This document shows, one piece after another, positions 1 to 9,088 of a DNA stretch of 42,857 nucleotides. Every line of letters starts with the position of its first letter. Positions within the stretch are counted from its first letter, which is position 1. Origin of the DNA: Thermodesulfatator autotrophicus (lineage in GTDB: Bacteria; Desulfobacterota; Thermodesulfobacteria; Thermodesulfobacteriales; Thermodesulfatatoraceae); contig NZ_LSFI01000020.1 in the NCBI RefSeq assembly GCF_001642325.1, positions 1-42,857 of the forward strand, read 5' to 3'. The position numbers and the translations under genes are program-made. The notes beneath the pieces were generated by a model that worked only from the letters and a program-made list of their open reading frames with translations, was not told where the DNA came from and made no database searches.

Positions 1-1
1 T

Positions 2-874
2 TTTCGGACACAATTACTGAAATACTACCGCGGTAAGCCCTGGTGGTTCTGGCCGTTAGCCCTTTTTATTGCTACTTTTTTGATAGGCATAGTAGCAGTT
101 TTAGGTGGTGTAGGAGGTGGAGTACTTTTTGTCCCCATAGTTAGCGGCTTTTTCCCTTTTAATCTTGATTTCGTAAGGACAGCAGGCTTACTGGTGGCTT
201 TATCAGGCGCTCTAGCAGCAGGTCCGGGGCTACTTATGAGAAATCTGGCCTCTTTAAGGCTAGCTATTCCCATCGCTTTAATTGCTTCTACCGCCTCTAT
301 TGCTGGAGCTATGATAGGCCTTGCCCTACCGCGTAATGTCGTTCAGCTCCTATTAGGAGTAACTATTCTTTTTATCGTAGCCCTTATGTTCTTTTCTAAA
401 AAAAGTGAGTTCCCCGAAGTCAAAAAACCTGACAAGCTTGGTTTAATGCTTGGTATATGGGGGATTTACCGCGAAGAATCAACGGGTGAAGTTTATAAAT
501 GGCATGTCCACCGCACACCACTAGGGTTGTTATTATTTATAGTAATTGGCGTGATGGCTGGCATGTTTGGCTTAGGAGCGGGCTGGGCTAACATTCCAGT
601 ACTTAACCTATTAATGGGAGCTCCTATCAAAATATCAGTAGCAACCAGTAAATTTTTACTCTCTATTACTGATACCTCCGCCGCCTGGGTATATATCAAT
701 AGCGGTGGAATAATACCCTTGATAGTTATTCCCTCACTGGTAGGCATAATGCTTGGCTCATTTATTGGAGTGAGGATGCTTGCTGTGGCTCGGCCCGCTA
801 TGGTCAGATGGATTGTTATCGGAATGCTTCTTTTTGCTGGCATAAGAGCCGTATTAAAAGGCCTGGGAATTTAA
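2..874 (+). CDS. TauE/SafE-family sulfite/anion exporter (5' end outside window)
   Basis: Integral inner-membrane protein of the TauE/SafE (DUF81) family, which exports sulfite, sulfoacetate or related anions. The reading frame is open from base 2 with no stop upstream. The residues before the first possible internal start (a TTG at 80) read as a normal membrane protein (KPWWFWPLALFIATFLIG), so the true start lies outside the window. Visible are the family's two glycine-rich half repeats (GGVGGGVLFVPI near the start, and FGLGAGWANIPVLNL after a charged cytoplasmic loop) and six or more hydrophobic segments. The next gene starts 15 bases downstream behind a good Shine-Dalgarno, so the two are probably one operon ending at the 1351 terminator. 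In a sulfur-metabolising anaerobe, sulfite export is plausible, but the substrate is not shown by the sequence. Confidence 0.85.
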   Translation, partial: FRTQLLKYYRGKPWWFWPLALFIATFLIGIVAVLGGVGGGVLFVPIVSGFFPFNLDFVRTAGLLVALSGALAAGPGLLMRNLASLRLAIPIALIASTASIAGAMIGLALPRNVVQLLLGVTILFIVALMFFSKKSEFPEVKKPDKLGLMLGIWGIYREESTGEVYKWHVHRTPLGLLLFIVIGVMAGMFGLGAGWANIPVLNLLMGAPIKISVATSKFLLSITDTSAAWVYINSGGIIPLIVIPSLVGIMLGSFIGVRMLAVARPAMVRWIVIGMLLFAGIRAVLKGLGI

Positions 875-889
875 ATTAGGAGGTAAACT

Positions 890-1321
890 ATGGCTGAACG
901 TCTTGACCCTAACACCCAGATAGAAACTCCACCAGAGGCTATTATTTACGCCAAAATTTTGCAATATGGTTCTATTTTTGGCATAGGTTTGATGATAGTT
1001 ACTTTTTTGATTTACATTTTTGGAATTTTGCCTGCGTTTGTTCCTCCGGAAAAGCTGCCCAAATTGTGGCACCTTACCGCCCACGAATTTATAGAACATA
1101 TTGGGCTTAAAACCGGCTGGGACTGGGTTCATTATTTAAGTTACGGCGATATCCTGAATTATATAGGTATTGCTTTCCTGGCCGGTTTAACTATCATTGG
1201 TTACGTGGCAATTTTGCCTTTCCTTTTTTCTTCTGGGGCCTATATAGTAGGGATTATTTCTGTTCTTGAAATTATTATCTTACTATTAGCGGCCTCTGGG
1301 ATTCTCCAGGCAGGACACTAA
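890..1321 (+). CDS. small three-TM membrane protein, DUF1634-like partner of TauE
   Basis: A 143-residue membrane protein with three hydrophobic segments (about residues 32-52, 94-112 and 116-138) and a soluble loop between the first two (about 55-88). DUF1634 proteins of this size and topology are commonly encoded directly behind TauE/SafE exporters, which is the basis for the call; no catalytic motif is visible. The start is supported by a strong ribosome site (aggagg, eight bases upstream). Function unknown; an accessory subunit of the exporter is an inference from position. Confidence 0.7.
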   Translation: MAERLDPNTQIETPPEAIIYAKILQYGSIFGIGLMIVTFLIYIFGILPAFVPPEKLPKLWHLTAHEFIEHIGLKTGWDWVHYLSYGDILNYIGIAFLAGLTIIGYVAILPFLFSSGAYIVGIISVLEIIILLLAASGILQAGH

Positions 1322-1350
1322 TCTTTTTCTTACCAATATTTTAAATTTAA

Positions 1351-1389
1351 AAAAAGCGGGGATTTGATTCCCCGCTTTTTTTATTTTTT
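1351..1389 (+). terminator. rho-independent terminator after the TauE operon
   Basis: The perfect stem aaaaagcgggga / tccccgcttttt (1351-1362 with 1369-1380) has a six-base loop and is followed by a T-rich tract. It lies 30 bases after the DUF1634-like gene and separates it from the next operon. Confidence 0.9.
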
Positions 1390-1473
1390 TACTCGTTTAA
1401 AAATCCATTAAAGTAAATACAATTTACAATCGAATATAAGAACAGCTTAAAAAAATAGAGAGGGAGAAATCCC

Positions 1474-3291
1474 ATGCAGCAAATTAAAAGTTGGGACCAT
1501 CAACAGAGAAGAGTTATTAAAGGAATCTGTCCTGTTACTGTGCTCAACAAAACTGTTCTTATTTCAATGCTTTTATGTTTTTTTCTTTTTAACCTTTGGT
1601 CCTCAGGATGGGCAGGCGGCGGGGGAGCCCATCAAAATATCCCACTTAAAGGCAATGTCTATATTTTTGGTAAAATTCTGGATTCTCATAAAGAACCTGT
1701 TCCCCGAGCCGAAATATCTGTCCTGTTGAACGGAGAAACTTATTATTTTGACCCTAAACATGGGGTATCTAAAATTCATACTGAGCTTGATGGCTCTTTT
1801 TATTTGGCCCTTGATATTCCTAAAGAAGAATTTCAAAAAAGCCAAATAAAGTTAAAAATTTACAAGTCCGCCTATAAAAACCAAGAAATTACCCTTTCTT
1901 CTTCGGATTTCGCCGTAAAAAATGGAGAATATTACACTAAAGTCAAAGTAGTACTTAAAAGGACTTTAAATCCTGCCTTCTGGATTGCTACTGTGGTTTT
2001 CTTATTGGCTTATATTCTTATTTCTTTTGAACTTCTTCATCGTACCCTGGCAGCCATGCTTGGGGCTGCCATTATGCTGGCTATAAGCTATACTATTGGT
2101 ACTTTTAACCCGGATTACCATATCATCTCATATGAAAGCGCCATCAAAGCTATTGATATGAATGTCATCTTTCTCTTAATGGGAATGATGATTATTATTG
2201 GAGTCCTTAAAAATACCGGCGTTTTTCAATGGTGCGCTTACAAATGCTACCAGATCTCCCGCGGAAATGTATTTTTACTTTCTATCATTTTAATGGTTTT
2301 TACAGCGGTATCTTCGGCTTTTCTGGATAACGTAACCACCATGCTCCTTTTGACCCCTGTGACCATTGAAATAGCTTTGGCTCTAGGGATAAATCCTTTA
2401 TCTCTTTTAATCCCTGAAATTTTAGCTTCAAACGTTGGAGGGACAGCCACCCTTATTGGCGACCCCCCTAATATTATGATTGGCTCTTACGCTAAACTTA
2501 CCTTTCTACAATTTGTGGAAAACTTAGCCCCGGTATGCGTTGTAAGTTTGATAGTTTTATTCTTTTACAATCGTTTTCTTTACGGAAAAGAATACAAAAA
2601 ATCCAAAATAGAAGATGTTGAAGCCTTTCTTGAAAAATTACGCCAGGAATATCAGATAACTGATAAAACCCTTCTAACTTTTGGCCTTCTAATAATGGGA
2701 ATTGTTATTCTCATGTTTCTCCTTCACGGAGTTTTACACATGGAAGTAAGCATTGCTGCTCTTTTTGGAGCGAGCATTTTATTTGCTTACGGAGCTATTA
2801 CCAAAAAAGTAGATATAGCCCATCTGGTTGAAAAAGACATTGAATGGCTGACTCTTCTATTTTTCATATTTCTCTTCATATTAGTTGGTGCGGTGGAGGA
2901 GGTAGGTCTTCTGGATATAGTAGCTGATGGGGTATTAAATCTCTCTCAAGGGAATTTGACCATAGCTATTTGTTTGATTTTGTGGGTTTCCGCCATTATG
3001 AGCGCTTTTGTAGATAATATTCCCTTTACCGCTACCATGCTCCCTATTACTGCTTACCTGACAAAAGTTATCCCTGGTGCAGAATCAGGTGTCCTCTGGT
3101 GGGCCCTGGCTTTAGGAGCCTGTTTTGGTGGCAACGGAACCATGATAGGTGCCAGTGCCAACGTGGTTACACTGGGAATAGCTGAAGCAGCAGGACACCG
3201 GGCAACCTTTTTTGGCTTTATGAAGGTAGCAGGACCTTATACCATCATTACTATTATATTGGCTAACATCTGGTTACTATTATTCTTTTAG
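1474..3291 (+). CDS. SLC13/ArsB-type ion permease with N-terminal periplasmic domain (copy 1)
   Basis: A 605-residue secondary transporter of the ion-transporter (ArsB/NhaD/CitMHS, Pfam CitMHS) superfamily, probably an anion or Na+ coupled carrier in the inner membrane. The permease part (about 168-605) shows the two pseudo-symmetric halves: an acidic DNVTT motif followed by ASNVGGTATLIGDPPN, and later VDNIPFTATMLP followed by GGNGTMIGASANVV. Ahead of it are an uncleaved or cleavable signal segment (about 27-47) and a periplasmic beta-rich domain of about 110 residues (VYIFGKILDSHKEPVPRAEI...GSFYL) resembling carboxypeptidase-regulatory/Ig-like folds. The start at 1474 has a good Shine-Dalgarno (gaggga) but places 30 residues before the signal segment; Met32 is an alternative. 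It is followed nine bases later by a USP gene, and the pair is duplicated downstream (4685-7384). Confidence 0.85.
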   Translation: MQQIKSWDHQQRRVIKGICPVTVLNKTVLISMLLCFFLFNLWSSGWAGGGGAHQNIPLKGNVYIFGKILDSHKEPVPRAEISVLLNGETYYFDPKHGVSKIHTELDGSFYLALDIPKEEFQKSQIKLKIYKSAYKNQEITLSSSDFAVKNGEYYTKVKVVLKRTLNPAFWIATVVFLLAYILISFELLHRTLAAMLGAAIMLAISYTIGTFNPDYHIISYESAIKAIDMNVIFLLMGMMIIIGVLKNTGVFQWCAYKCYQISRGNVFLLSIILMVFTAVSSAFLDNVTTMLLLTPVTIEIALALGINPLSLLIPEILASNVGGTATLIGDPPNIMIGSYAKLTFLQFVENLAPVCVVSLIVLFFYNRFLYGKEYKKSKIEDVEAFLEKLRQEYQITDKTLLTFGLLIMGIVILMFLLHGVLHMEVSIAALFGASILFAYGAITKKVDIAHLVEKDIEWLTLLFFIFLFILVGAVEEVGLLDIVADGVLNLSQGNLTIAICLILWVSAIMSAFVDNIPFTATMLPITAYLTKVIPGAESGVLWWALALGACFGGNGTMIGASANVVTLGIAEAAGHRATFFGFMKVAGPYTIITIILANIWLLLFF

Positions 3292-3300
3292 GGGGCCAAC

Positions 3301-4245
3301 ATGGAAAATAAAATCGTTCCTAGCATTAAAAACGTGTTAATACCTGTAACTCGTGACGACCATTCCTTTAAAGCGGTAAAATTTGCAGCCAGGCTTTTAG
3401 CCCCGCTTTCCCCAAAAATTACCCAAAAGGTTTTTCTTATTCATGTTTTAGCTCCTAGTTTTCTTGAAAAAATGGCTTCTAATGTAGATATTCGCTTTCG
3501 GAATATTTTGGAATCGCCTATTTTTAGAAACATTATTCAACAACATATTGAAAAAGAAGTTAAACCTTTCCTTCGCCAGTTTACCCAGATTTTTAAAGAA
3601 AACTCCTTTGAAGGAGAAATACAGGAAATTATTACTCAAGGTGAACCAGGGAAAGAAATTGTAAATTTTGCGGAAAAAAATAATATACAAAGCATTATAA
3701 TGGGGCGACGCCGCCGGTCCCACGCTGCCGAAACATTTCTTGGCAGCTGTAGCCATATTGTTATTAACCGGGCCAAGAAGCAATTTGTCTATATTATAGG
3801 TCAGCATGTACGTGAAGAGGGCTGCCCCATCAACAAAATCCTTGTAGCTGTTGACGGCTCAGTTCCCTCTTTAAAAGCCCTTAAAGAAGCTGCGGCCTTG
3901 GCTACCAGTTTCCCTGACGGAGTAGTCAAAATTGCGGTAATGACCGTTATAGACCCCATTTATCTGAACAAAGACTCAGAAGAAGAAAAAGAGGCCCATG
4001 AAATTATTAATGCTGCTCGTAATCTACTTTTAGAGTTAGGAATAAAAGAGACAAACATTGACACTTTTCTTGAATTTGGAGACCCAGGAAGAACTATTGC
4101 CAAGATTGCCGATGAAGAGGATTATCCTTTGATAATGATGGGACGCACAGGGAAAACGGGTCTAAAAGAAATAGTGTTAGGAAGTGTTTCTACCAGAGTC
4201 ATTCATAAAGTTCAAAAAGCTACTGTTGGTTTAGCTCCTATGTAA
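3301..4245 (+). CDS. double-domain universal stress protein (copy 1)
   Basis: A 314-residue protein with two tandem UspA domains (about 8-165 and 174-314). Each begins with the family's NVLIPVT / KILVAVDGS strand. The second ends with the nucleotide-binding glycine pattern MGRTGKTGLKEIVLGSVS, which suggests ATP binding; the first has the related MGRRRRS...FLGS. It starts nine bases after the permease and is paired with it again in the second copy, which suggests that it regulates or senses for the permease, as USP domains attached to transporters often do. It is cytoplasmic, with no signal peptide or membrane segment. No terminator with a T tract is seen after it. Confidence 0.88.
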   Translation: MENKIVPSIKNVLIPVTRDDHSFKAVKFAARLLAPLSPKITQKVFLIHVLAPSFLEKMASNVDIRFRNILESPIFRNIIQQHIEKEVKPFLRQFTQIFKENSFEGEIQEIITQGEPGKEIVNFAEKNNIQSIIMGRRRRSHAAETFLGSCSHIVINRAKKQFVYIIGQHVREEGCPINKILVAVDGSVPSLKALKEAAALATSFPDGVVKIAVMTVIDPIYLNKDSEEEKEAHEIINAARNLLLELGIKETNIDTFLEFGDPGRTIAKIADEEDYPLIMMGRTGKTGLKEIVLGSVSTRVIHKVQKATVGLAPM

Positions 4246-4394
4246 TAAAAATTACTAATATCTTCTCTTTACAAAATAACCAAACTGTAATTTTTTTAAA
4301 AAATGTCCTAAAAATTGGACTTTATATTGTTTTGGATCTCTGATTATTAGAAGAGGCAATAATGTTATTTATACGAATATTTTTGCACAACAAA

Positions 4395-4600
4395 ATACCT
4401 TCGCGAGACAACGTAATTCCCGCGACAGTTTTACGGGATTGTTTTGCCACCTTGTGCCTTACAATTACACTTCCTCTTGTCACAGTGAGGAGCACATTTT
4501 TCTATTGTCACTGCAAGGAGATCCCTTACTTCGCTCAAAACAAGCAAAGCAATCGCAAGGGTTGCTTTGCTTAGTTCGCAATAGTAGAGAAAAGATGCTG
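4395..4600. repeat. degenerate copies of the dispersed 'cattgcgag / gaagcaatc' repeat between the duplicated operons
   Basis: The 440 bases between the two permease-USP units contain no gene. They hold decayed forms of the repeat seen at 15113, 20229 and 31048: cgcgagacaacg, gtcacagtgagga, gtcactgcaaggagatccc and aagcaaagcaatcgcaagg. Any peptides read here (CHCKE..., SNRKGCFA) are the typical false ORFs such repeats give. It may mark the site of the tandem duplication. Confidence 0.6.
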
Positions 4601-4684
4601 ACTTATGATTATAGTGTACAAATTGTTTGTTTTATGATCTCATTAATAATGCTTAAGACCTAAAAACATGAGAGGTATAAAGCT

Positions 4685-6424
4685 ATGTTCAGACTTTTAA
4701 AAGTTCTAAGTCTATGTATCATCACCACTTTCTTTTTTATTTCTTTAGCGCTGGCAATTCCCTTAGAAAAAGATGCGCCTTTCCAAAAGGTTTTTATTTT
4801 TGGTAAGGTTATAGATACTCATAAAGAGCCTGTGGCCCAGGCTAAAATTAAAATTTTTATAAACGGCCAACCCTATCAAGCTAAAACCCATCAATCAAAA
4901 GAAGCCCTTCTTACTGAAAAAGACGGCTCTTTTTATTTAGTCTTGGATATTCCTGATGAGGTATTTCATAAAAGCAACATCTCTCTTCTCATTGAAAAAT
5001 CAACCTATAAAAAAACCAAAATTTTTTTTACCCCTTCTGACTTTGCCCAAAAAGATAATAAATATTTTGTACAAAAAGAAATAATACTTAAAAGGACTTT
5101 AAATCCTGCTTTCTGGATTGCTACTGTGGTTTTCTTATTGGCTTATATTCTTATTTCTTTTGAACTTCTTCATCGTACCCTGGCAGCCATGCTTGGGGCT
5201 GCCATTATGCTGGCTATAAGCTATACTATTGGTACTTTTAACCCGGATTACCATATCATCTCATATGAAAGCGCCATCAAAGCTATTGATATGAATGTCA
5301 TCTTTCTCTTAATGGGAATGATGATTATTATCGGAGTCCTTAAAAATACCGGCGTTTTTCAATGGTGCGCTTACAAATGCTACCAGATCTCCCGTGGAAA
5401 TGTAATTTTGCTTTCTATCATATTTATGATTTTTACAGCGGTAACTTCGGCTTTTCTAGATAATGTAACTACAATGCTCCTTTTAACTCCAGTAACTATA
5501 GAAATTGCTCTTGCTCTAAAAATAAATCCTTTATCTCTTTTAATTCCTGAAATTCTTGCTTCAAACGTTGGAGGGACCGCAACTCTTATTGGTGATCCTC
5601 CTAACATAATGATTGGTTCTTATGCAAAACTTACTTTTCTACAGTTTGTTGAAAATCTTGCCCCAGTATGCATAATGAGTCTTTTTATGCTTTTTGTTTA
5701 TAGTCGCTTTATCTTTAAGGAAGAATATAGCAAATCAAAGATAGAAAATATTGAAGCCTTTCTTGAAAAGTTGCGCCAGGAATATCAAATAACTGACAAA
5801 ACCCTTCTAACTTTTGGCCTTCTAATAATGGGGATTGTTATTCTCATGTTTGTTCTACACGGAGTTTTACACATGGAAGTAAGCATTGCCGCTCTCTTCG
5901 GAGCAAGCATTTTATTTGCTTACAGTGCTATCACCAAAAAGGTAGATATCGCCCATCTGGTTGAAAAGGATATTGAATGGCTAACTCTTCTCTTCTTCAT
6001 GTTTCTTTTTATTCTTGTTGGTGCTGTAGAATCAGTAGGGCTCCTAGACATAGTAGCTGATAGTGTTCTACATTTATCTCATGACAATTTAATCGTTGCT
6101 ATTAGTTTGATTCTTTGGGTTTCCGCTATTATGAGCGCCTTTATAGATAATATCCCTTTTACCGCTACCATGCTACCTATAGTAGCTTATCTTACCAAAG
6201 TTATTCCAGGTGCAGAATCAGGAGTTCTTTGGTGGGCCCTTGCTTTTGGGGCTTGTTTCGGTGGCAATGGAACTGCAATAGGAGCCAGTGCCAACGTGGT
6301 TACCTTGGGGATTGCTGAAGCGGCTGGCTATCGTATGACATTTTTTGATTTTATGAAAAAAGCGGGGCCCTATACTATACTCACAATTATATTAGCCAAT
6401 ATTTGGCTGTTATTATTCTTTTAA
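4685..6424 (+). CDS. SLC13/ArsB-type ion permease with N-terminal periplasmic domain (copy 2)
   Basis: Paralogue of the gene at 1474, 579 residues, with the same order: a clear signal peptide (MFRLLKVL...ISLALA), a periplasmic beta domain (about 31-140), then the CitMHS/ArsB permease with DNVTTMLLLTP, NVGGTATLIGDPPN, IDNIPFTATMLP and GGNGTAIGASANVV. The N-terminal domain has diverged strongly from copy 1, while the first permease helices are almost identical at DNA level (5085-5404 against 1952-2271). This suggests that the two pumps sense different things outside but share a transport core. The start follows a gaggtataaagct leader with a moderate Shine-Dalgarno. The USP partner follows 12 bases later. 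Confidence 0.85.
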   Translation: MFRLLKVLSLCIITTFFFISLALAIPLEKDAPFQKVFIFGKVIDTHKEPVAQAKIKIFINGQPYQAKTHQSKEALLTEKDGSFYLVLDIPDEVFHKSNISLLIEKSTYKKTKIFFTPSDFAQKDNKYFVQKEIILKRTLNPAFWIATVVFLLAYILISFELLHRTLAAMLGAAIMLAISYTIGTFNPDYHIISYESAIKAIDMNVIFLLMGMMIIIGVLKNTGVFQWCAYKCYQISRGNVILLSIIFMIFTAVTSAFLDNVTTMLLLTPVTIEIALALKINPLSLLIPEILASNVGGTATLIGDPPNIMIGSYAKLTFLQFVENLAPVCIMSLFMLFVYSRFIFKEEYSKSKIENIEAFLEKLRQEYQITDKTLLTFGLLIMGIVILMFVLHGVLHMEVSIAALFGASILFAYSAITKKVDIAHLVEKDIEWLTLLFFMFLFILVGAVESVGLLDIVADSVLHLSHDNLIVAISLILWVSAIMSAFIDNIPFTATMLPIVAYLTKVIPGAESGVLWWALAFGACFGGNGTAIGASANVVTLGIAEAAGYRMTFFDFMKKAGPYTILTIILANIWLLLFF

Positions 6425-6436
6425 GGGAGAAGTCTT

Positions 6437-7384
6437 ATGGAGAAAAATTTACCTCACTTAAAAAATGTTTTAATACCAGTAACCAAGGATGATCCTTCTT
6501 CAAAGGCTGCGATCTTTGCCGCCAATTTTCTTTCTCCACTTTCTCCTCAAATAGTCCAAAAAGTTTTTCTTCTTCACGTTATTGCCCCAAGCTTTATTGA
6601 AAAAATGGCTTCTAATGTAGATATCCGTTTTCGGAATATTTTGGAATCGCCTATTTTTAGAAACATTGTTCAACAACATATTGAAAAAGAAGTTAGACCT
6701 TTTCTTGATAAATTTGTTAGTTTGTTTAAAGAGAATTCTTTTCAGGGAGAGATTGAGGCCATAATTTCTCAGGGAGAGCCAGGCAAAGAAATTTTAAAAA
6801 TTGCAGACCAAAGAGATGTTCAGAGTATTATAATGGGTCGCCGTCGTCGTTCTCGCACGGCAGAGACTTTTCTTGGGAGCGCCAGCTACATAGTAATTCA
6901 ACGCGCTAAGAAGCAATTTGTTTATATAGTTGGCCAAAGTATTATTCAGGATGGGTGTGCAGTAAAAAAGATTCTTGTTGCCGTTGATGGTTCAGCTCCT
7001 TCATTAAGGGCTCTTGAAGAAGCTGGAGCTATAGCTAGTAGTTTTCCGCCAGGATTGGTTAAGGTTTCTATTGTTTCTGTTGTTGATCCCATATATTTGG
7101 AGCAAGCCTCAGAGGAAGAGAAAGAAGCTCATATGATATTAGAACAAGCTAAAAGTTTACTTTTAAAAATGGGTGTTAACGAGAAAGACATTGACACTTT
7201 TCTTGAATTTGGAGACCCGGGAAGAACTATTGCCAAGATAGCCGATGAAGAAGATTATCCTTTAATAATGATGGGACGCACAGGGAAAACAGGTCTAAAA
7301 GAAATAGTGTTAGGAAGTGTTTCTACCAGAGTCATCCATAAGGTAAATAGAGCCACGGTAGGGCTAGCAGCTTTAGAAGATTAA
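6437..7384 (+). CDS. double-domain universal stress protein (copy 2)
   Basis: A 315-residue paralogue of the USP at 3301 with the same two UspA domains and the C-terminal ATP-binding pattern MGRTGKTGLKEIVLGSVS. Like the permeases, the two USP genes are mosaic: stretches around 6600-6705 and 7190-7345 are nearly identical to copy 1, while sequence between them differs widely. The start has ggagaag eight bases upstream. The stop codon overlaps the end of the convergent Fe-S gene by four bases. Confidence 0.88.
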   Translation: MEKNLPHLKNVLIPVTKDDPSSKAAIFAANFLSPLSPQIVQKVFLLHVIAPSFIEKMASNVDIRFRNILESPIFRNIVQQHIEKEVRPFLDKFVSLFKENSFQGEIEAIISQGEPGKEILKIADQRDVQSIIMGRRRRSRTAETFLGSASYIVIQRAKKQFVYIVGQSIIQDGCAVKKILVAVDGSAPSLRALEEAGAIASSFPPGLVKVSIVSVVDPIYLEQASEEEKEAHMILEQAKSLLLKMGVNEKDIDTFLEFGDPGRTIAKIADEEDYPLIMMGRTGKTGLKEIVLGSVSTRVIHKVNRATVGLAALED

Positions 7385-7902
7385 ATAAGGTTTTCAAGTT
7401 TTTGACATAAATCTTTATATTTTTGGTCTTCAAATAAGGGTTTACACTGTAATAAATCAACATCTCCCATAGATAGCTTACTGGCAAAAGCCAGGCAAGT
7501 GGCTTCACCGCAGAGGCCACAATTGGTTTTAGGGAGATATTTATAAATTTCTAGGGCGGTTGGCTTCTCTTTAGGCTCAAAAAGAGGAGTTATTTCTTCT
7601 TTCTTTAGCCAGATTTCTTTTAACAGTTGATCAAGTTCAGCTAAAAGTTTTTTCCCTTCAGGAATATCTTTTACATCTGCTATCTGGGCCTCAAAGCGGC
7701 GCAAAGCCACTTTGTGTTTGCTCATCTTAAAGACTATAACCGGTTCCTTAGGTTCATAAAAAAGGACTTTAGCTGTAGCGTTTATATAAGGCATCAAAGG
7801 GGTCAAATCTTCTTCTGAGGGAATTACAGCTTTGTACCGAGGACATTTAGCATCCACATAACAAGAAGCCGGCTCCAGACGAAAATCTTCTCTCAAAAAC
7901 AT
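7381..7902 (-). CDS. (Fe-S)-binding protein with CFeSP-type 4Fe-4S domain
   Basis: A 173-residue soluble protein. Its C-terminal part (about residues 122-160) carries TNCGLCGEATCLAFA followed 16 residues later by another cysteine. This is the C-x2-C-x4-C-x16-C pattern of the 'putative Fe-S cluster' domain found in corrinoid Fe-S proteins and electron-transfer subunits. The N-terminal 110 residues are not recognised. The start has an aggag site upstream on the minus strand. It stands alone, convergent with the USP gene. A role in electron transfer is inferred from the cluster motif only. Confidence 0.75.
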   Translation of the reverse strand: MFLREDFRLEPASCYVDAKCPRYKAVIPSEEDLTPLMPYINATAKVLFYEPKEPVIVFKMSKHKVALRRFEAQIADVKDIPEGKKLLAELDQLLKEIWLKKEEITPLFEPKEKPTALEIYKYLPKTNCGLCGEATCLAFASKLSMGDVDLLQCKPLFEDQKYKDLCQKLENLI

Positions 7903-8030
7903 TTACAATTCTCCTGTTTTTTATATCTCACGTATTTTAAGATATATTATCAAAAGGCTTATTTTTTAAAAGATTTTAAAACAAAACTATTGTCATTTCA
8001 CCATATTACCACTTGGCAAATTTTTTTTAC

Positions 8031-8059
8031 TTGAGCTATCTTTAAACGACTTCTATAAA
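8031..8059 (+). promoter_or_regulatory. probable sigma70-type promoter for ppaC
   Basis: The hexamers ttgagc (8031-8036) and tataaa (8054-8059) are separated by exactly 17 bases, about 65 bases upstream of the ppaC start, in an AT-rich gene-free stretch (7903-8125). Confidence 0.45.
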
Positions 8060-8125
8060 GAGTTATCAGAAAGATTTAAAAGAACTATAAAATTATTCAA
8101 GAAAACAAATAATAAGGAGGTAACG

Positions 8126-9049
8126 ATGGCAGCAATTGTTGTAGGACACAAAAACCCTGACACAGATTCTATCACCGCGGCTATTTCTCTGGCTTATCTC
8201 AAAAGCAAGTTGGGCGTTGAAGCCAAGCCTGTGGCCCAGGGGGAGCTTAACCCTGAAAGCAAATTTGTCCTTGATAAGTTTGGTTTCTCTGCTCCTGAAA
8301 TTGTAACTGACGCTACGGATCAAAAAATCTTTTTGGTTGACCATAGTGACAAGTCTCAAAGCCTAGATAACCTTGAAAAAGGCGAAATTCTTGGCATTGT
8401 TGATCACCACAAGCTTGGCGATATTACCACTCCTAATCCGATTGAAATCTGGGTATGGCCGGTTGGTTGCACCTGCACTGTTTTAAAGGGCATGTATGAC
8501 TTTTACGGGGTAGAAATTCCTAAAGAAATCGCTGGTATCATGTGCTGTGCTATCTTGAGTGACACGGTTATCTTTAAATCTGCTACCTGCACTCCCCAGG
8601 ACGTTGAAGCCGCTGAGGCTCTTGCCAAGATTGCTGGTATTGATGACCTTAAAGCCCTCGGCCTTGAAATGTTTAAAGTAAAAAGCGCCATTGAAGGCAC
8701 CCCTATCCGTGATCTGGTTTACCGTGACTATAAAGACTTTGACATGAGCGGTAACAAAGTTGGTATTGGCCAGCTTGAAGTGGTTGACCTTTCTCTGGTT
8801 GAGCCTATTAAAGATGAGCTTTATTCTGAACTTCAGAAAATTAAAGAAGAAGGTGGTTATCACAGCATTTTCTTTATGCTCACAGACATTATGAAAGAAG
8901 GAACTGAACTTCTCATAGTGTCTGATAATCCGGCGGTGGTAGAAGTGGCCTGGGGTGTTAAACCTGAAGGCCGTTCTGTATGGCTCCCTGGTGTCATGAG
9001 CCGTAAAAAACAGGTGGTTCCAAACCTTGAGAAGGCCTTTGCTGGTTAA
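8126..9049 (+). CDS. ppaC: manganese-dependent inorganic pyrophosphatase (family II)
   Basis: Hydrolyses pyrophosphate to phosphate in the cytoplasm; family II enzymes use Mn2+ or Co2+. The 307-residue length is normal for the CBS-less form. Motifs are in place: GHKNPDTDS at the N-terminus, FLVDHSDKSQ, the DHH signature in GIVDHHKLG, SDTVIFKSAT, and the C-terminal substrate-binding MSRKKQV. In sulfate reducers this enzyme drives sulfate activation by removing pyrophosphate, a plausible role here but not shown. It is monocistronic: own promoter, Shine-Dalgarno aaggaggt seven bases upstream, and a stem-loop directly after the stop. Confidence 0.97.
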   Translation: MAAIVVGHKNPDTDSITAAISLAYLKSKLGVEAKPVAQGELNPESKFVLDKFGFSAPEIVTDATDQKIFLVDHSDKSQSLDNLEKGEILGIVDHHKLGDITTPNPIEIWVWPVGCTCTVLKGMYDFYGVEIPKEIAGIMCCAILSDTVIFKSATCTPQDVEAAEALAKIAGIDDLKALGLEMFKVKSAIEGTPIRDLVYRDYKDFDMSGNKVGIGQLEVVDLSLVEPIKDELYSELQKIKEEGGYHSIFFMLTDIMKEGTELLIVSDNPAVVEVAWGVKPEGRSVWLPGVMSRKKQVVPNLEKAFAG

Positions 9050-9057
9050 TATGGTCC

Positions 9058-9083
9058 AAGGGGGCACTCATAGTGCCCCCTTT
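9058..9083. terminator. stem-loop terminator between ppaC and the convergent lptE operon
   Basis: Ten-base perfect stem aagggggcac / gtgccccctt with loop tcata. The T tract on the plus side is short and interrupted (tttcgtttct). It lies between two converging genes and may serve both. Confidence 0.75.
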
Positions 9084-9088
9084 CGTTT

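Noticed and set aside
4362-4663. Two overlapping small plus-strand ORFs
   Set aside because: They lie wholly in decayed repeat DNA and read as repeat-derived peptides; no ribosome site.
8483-9067. 194-codon minus-strand ORF opposite ppaC
   Set aside because: Antisense shadow of a fully recognisable pyrophosphatase gene.
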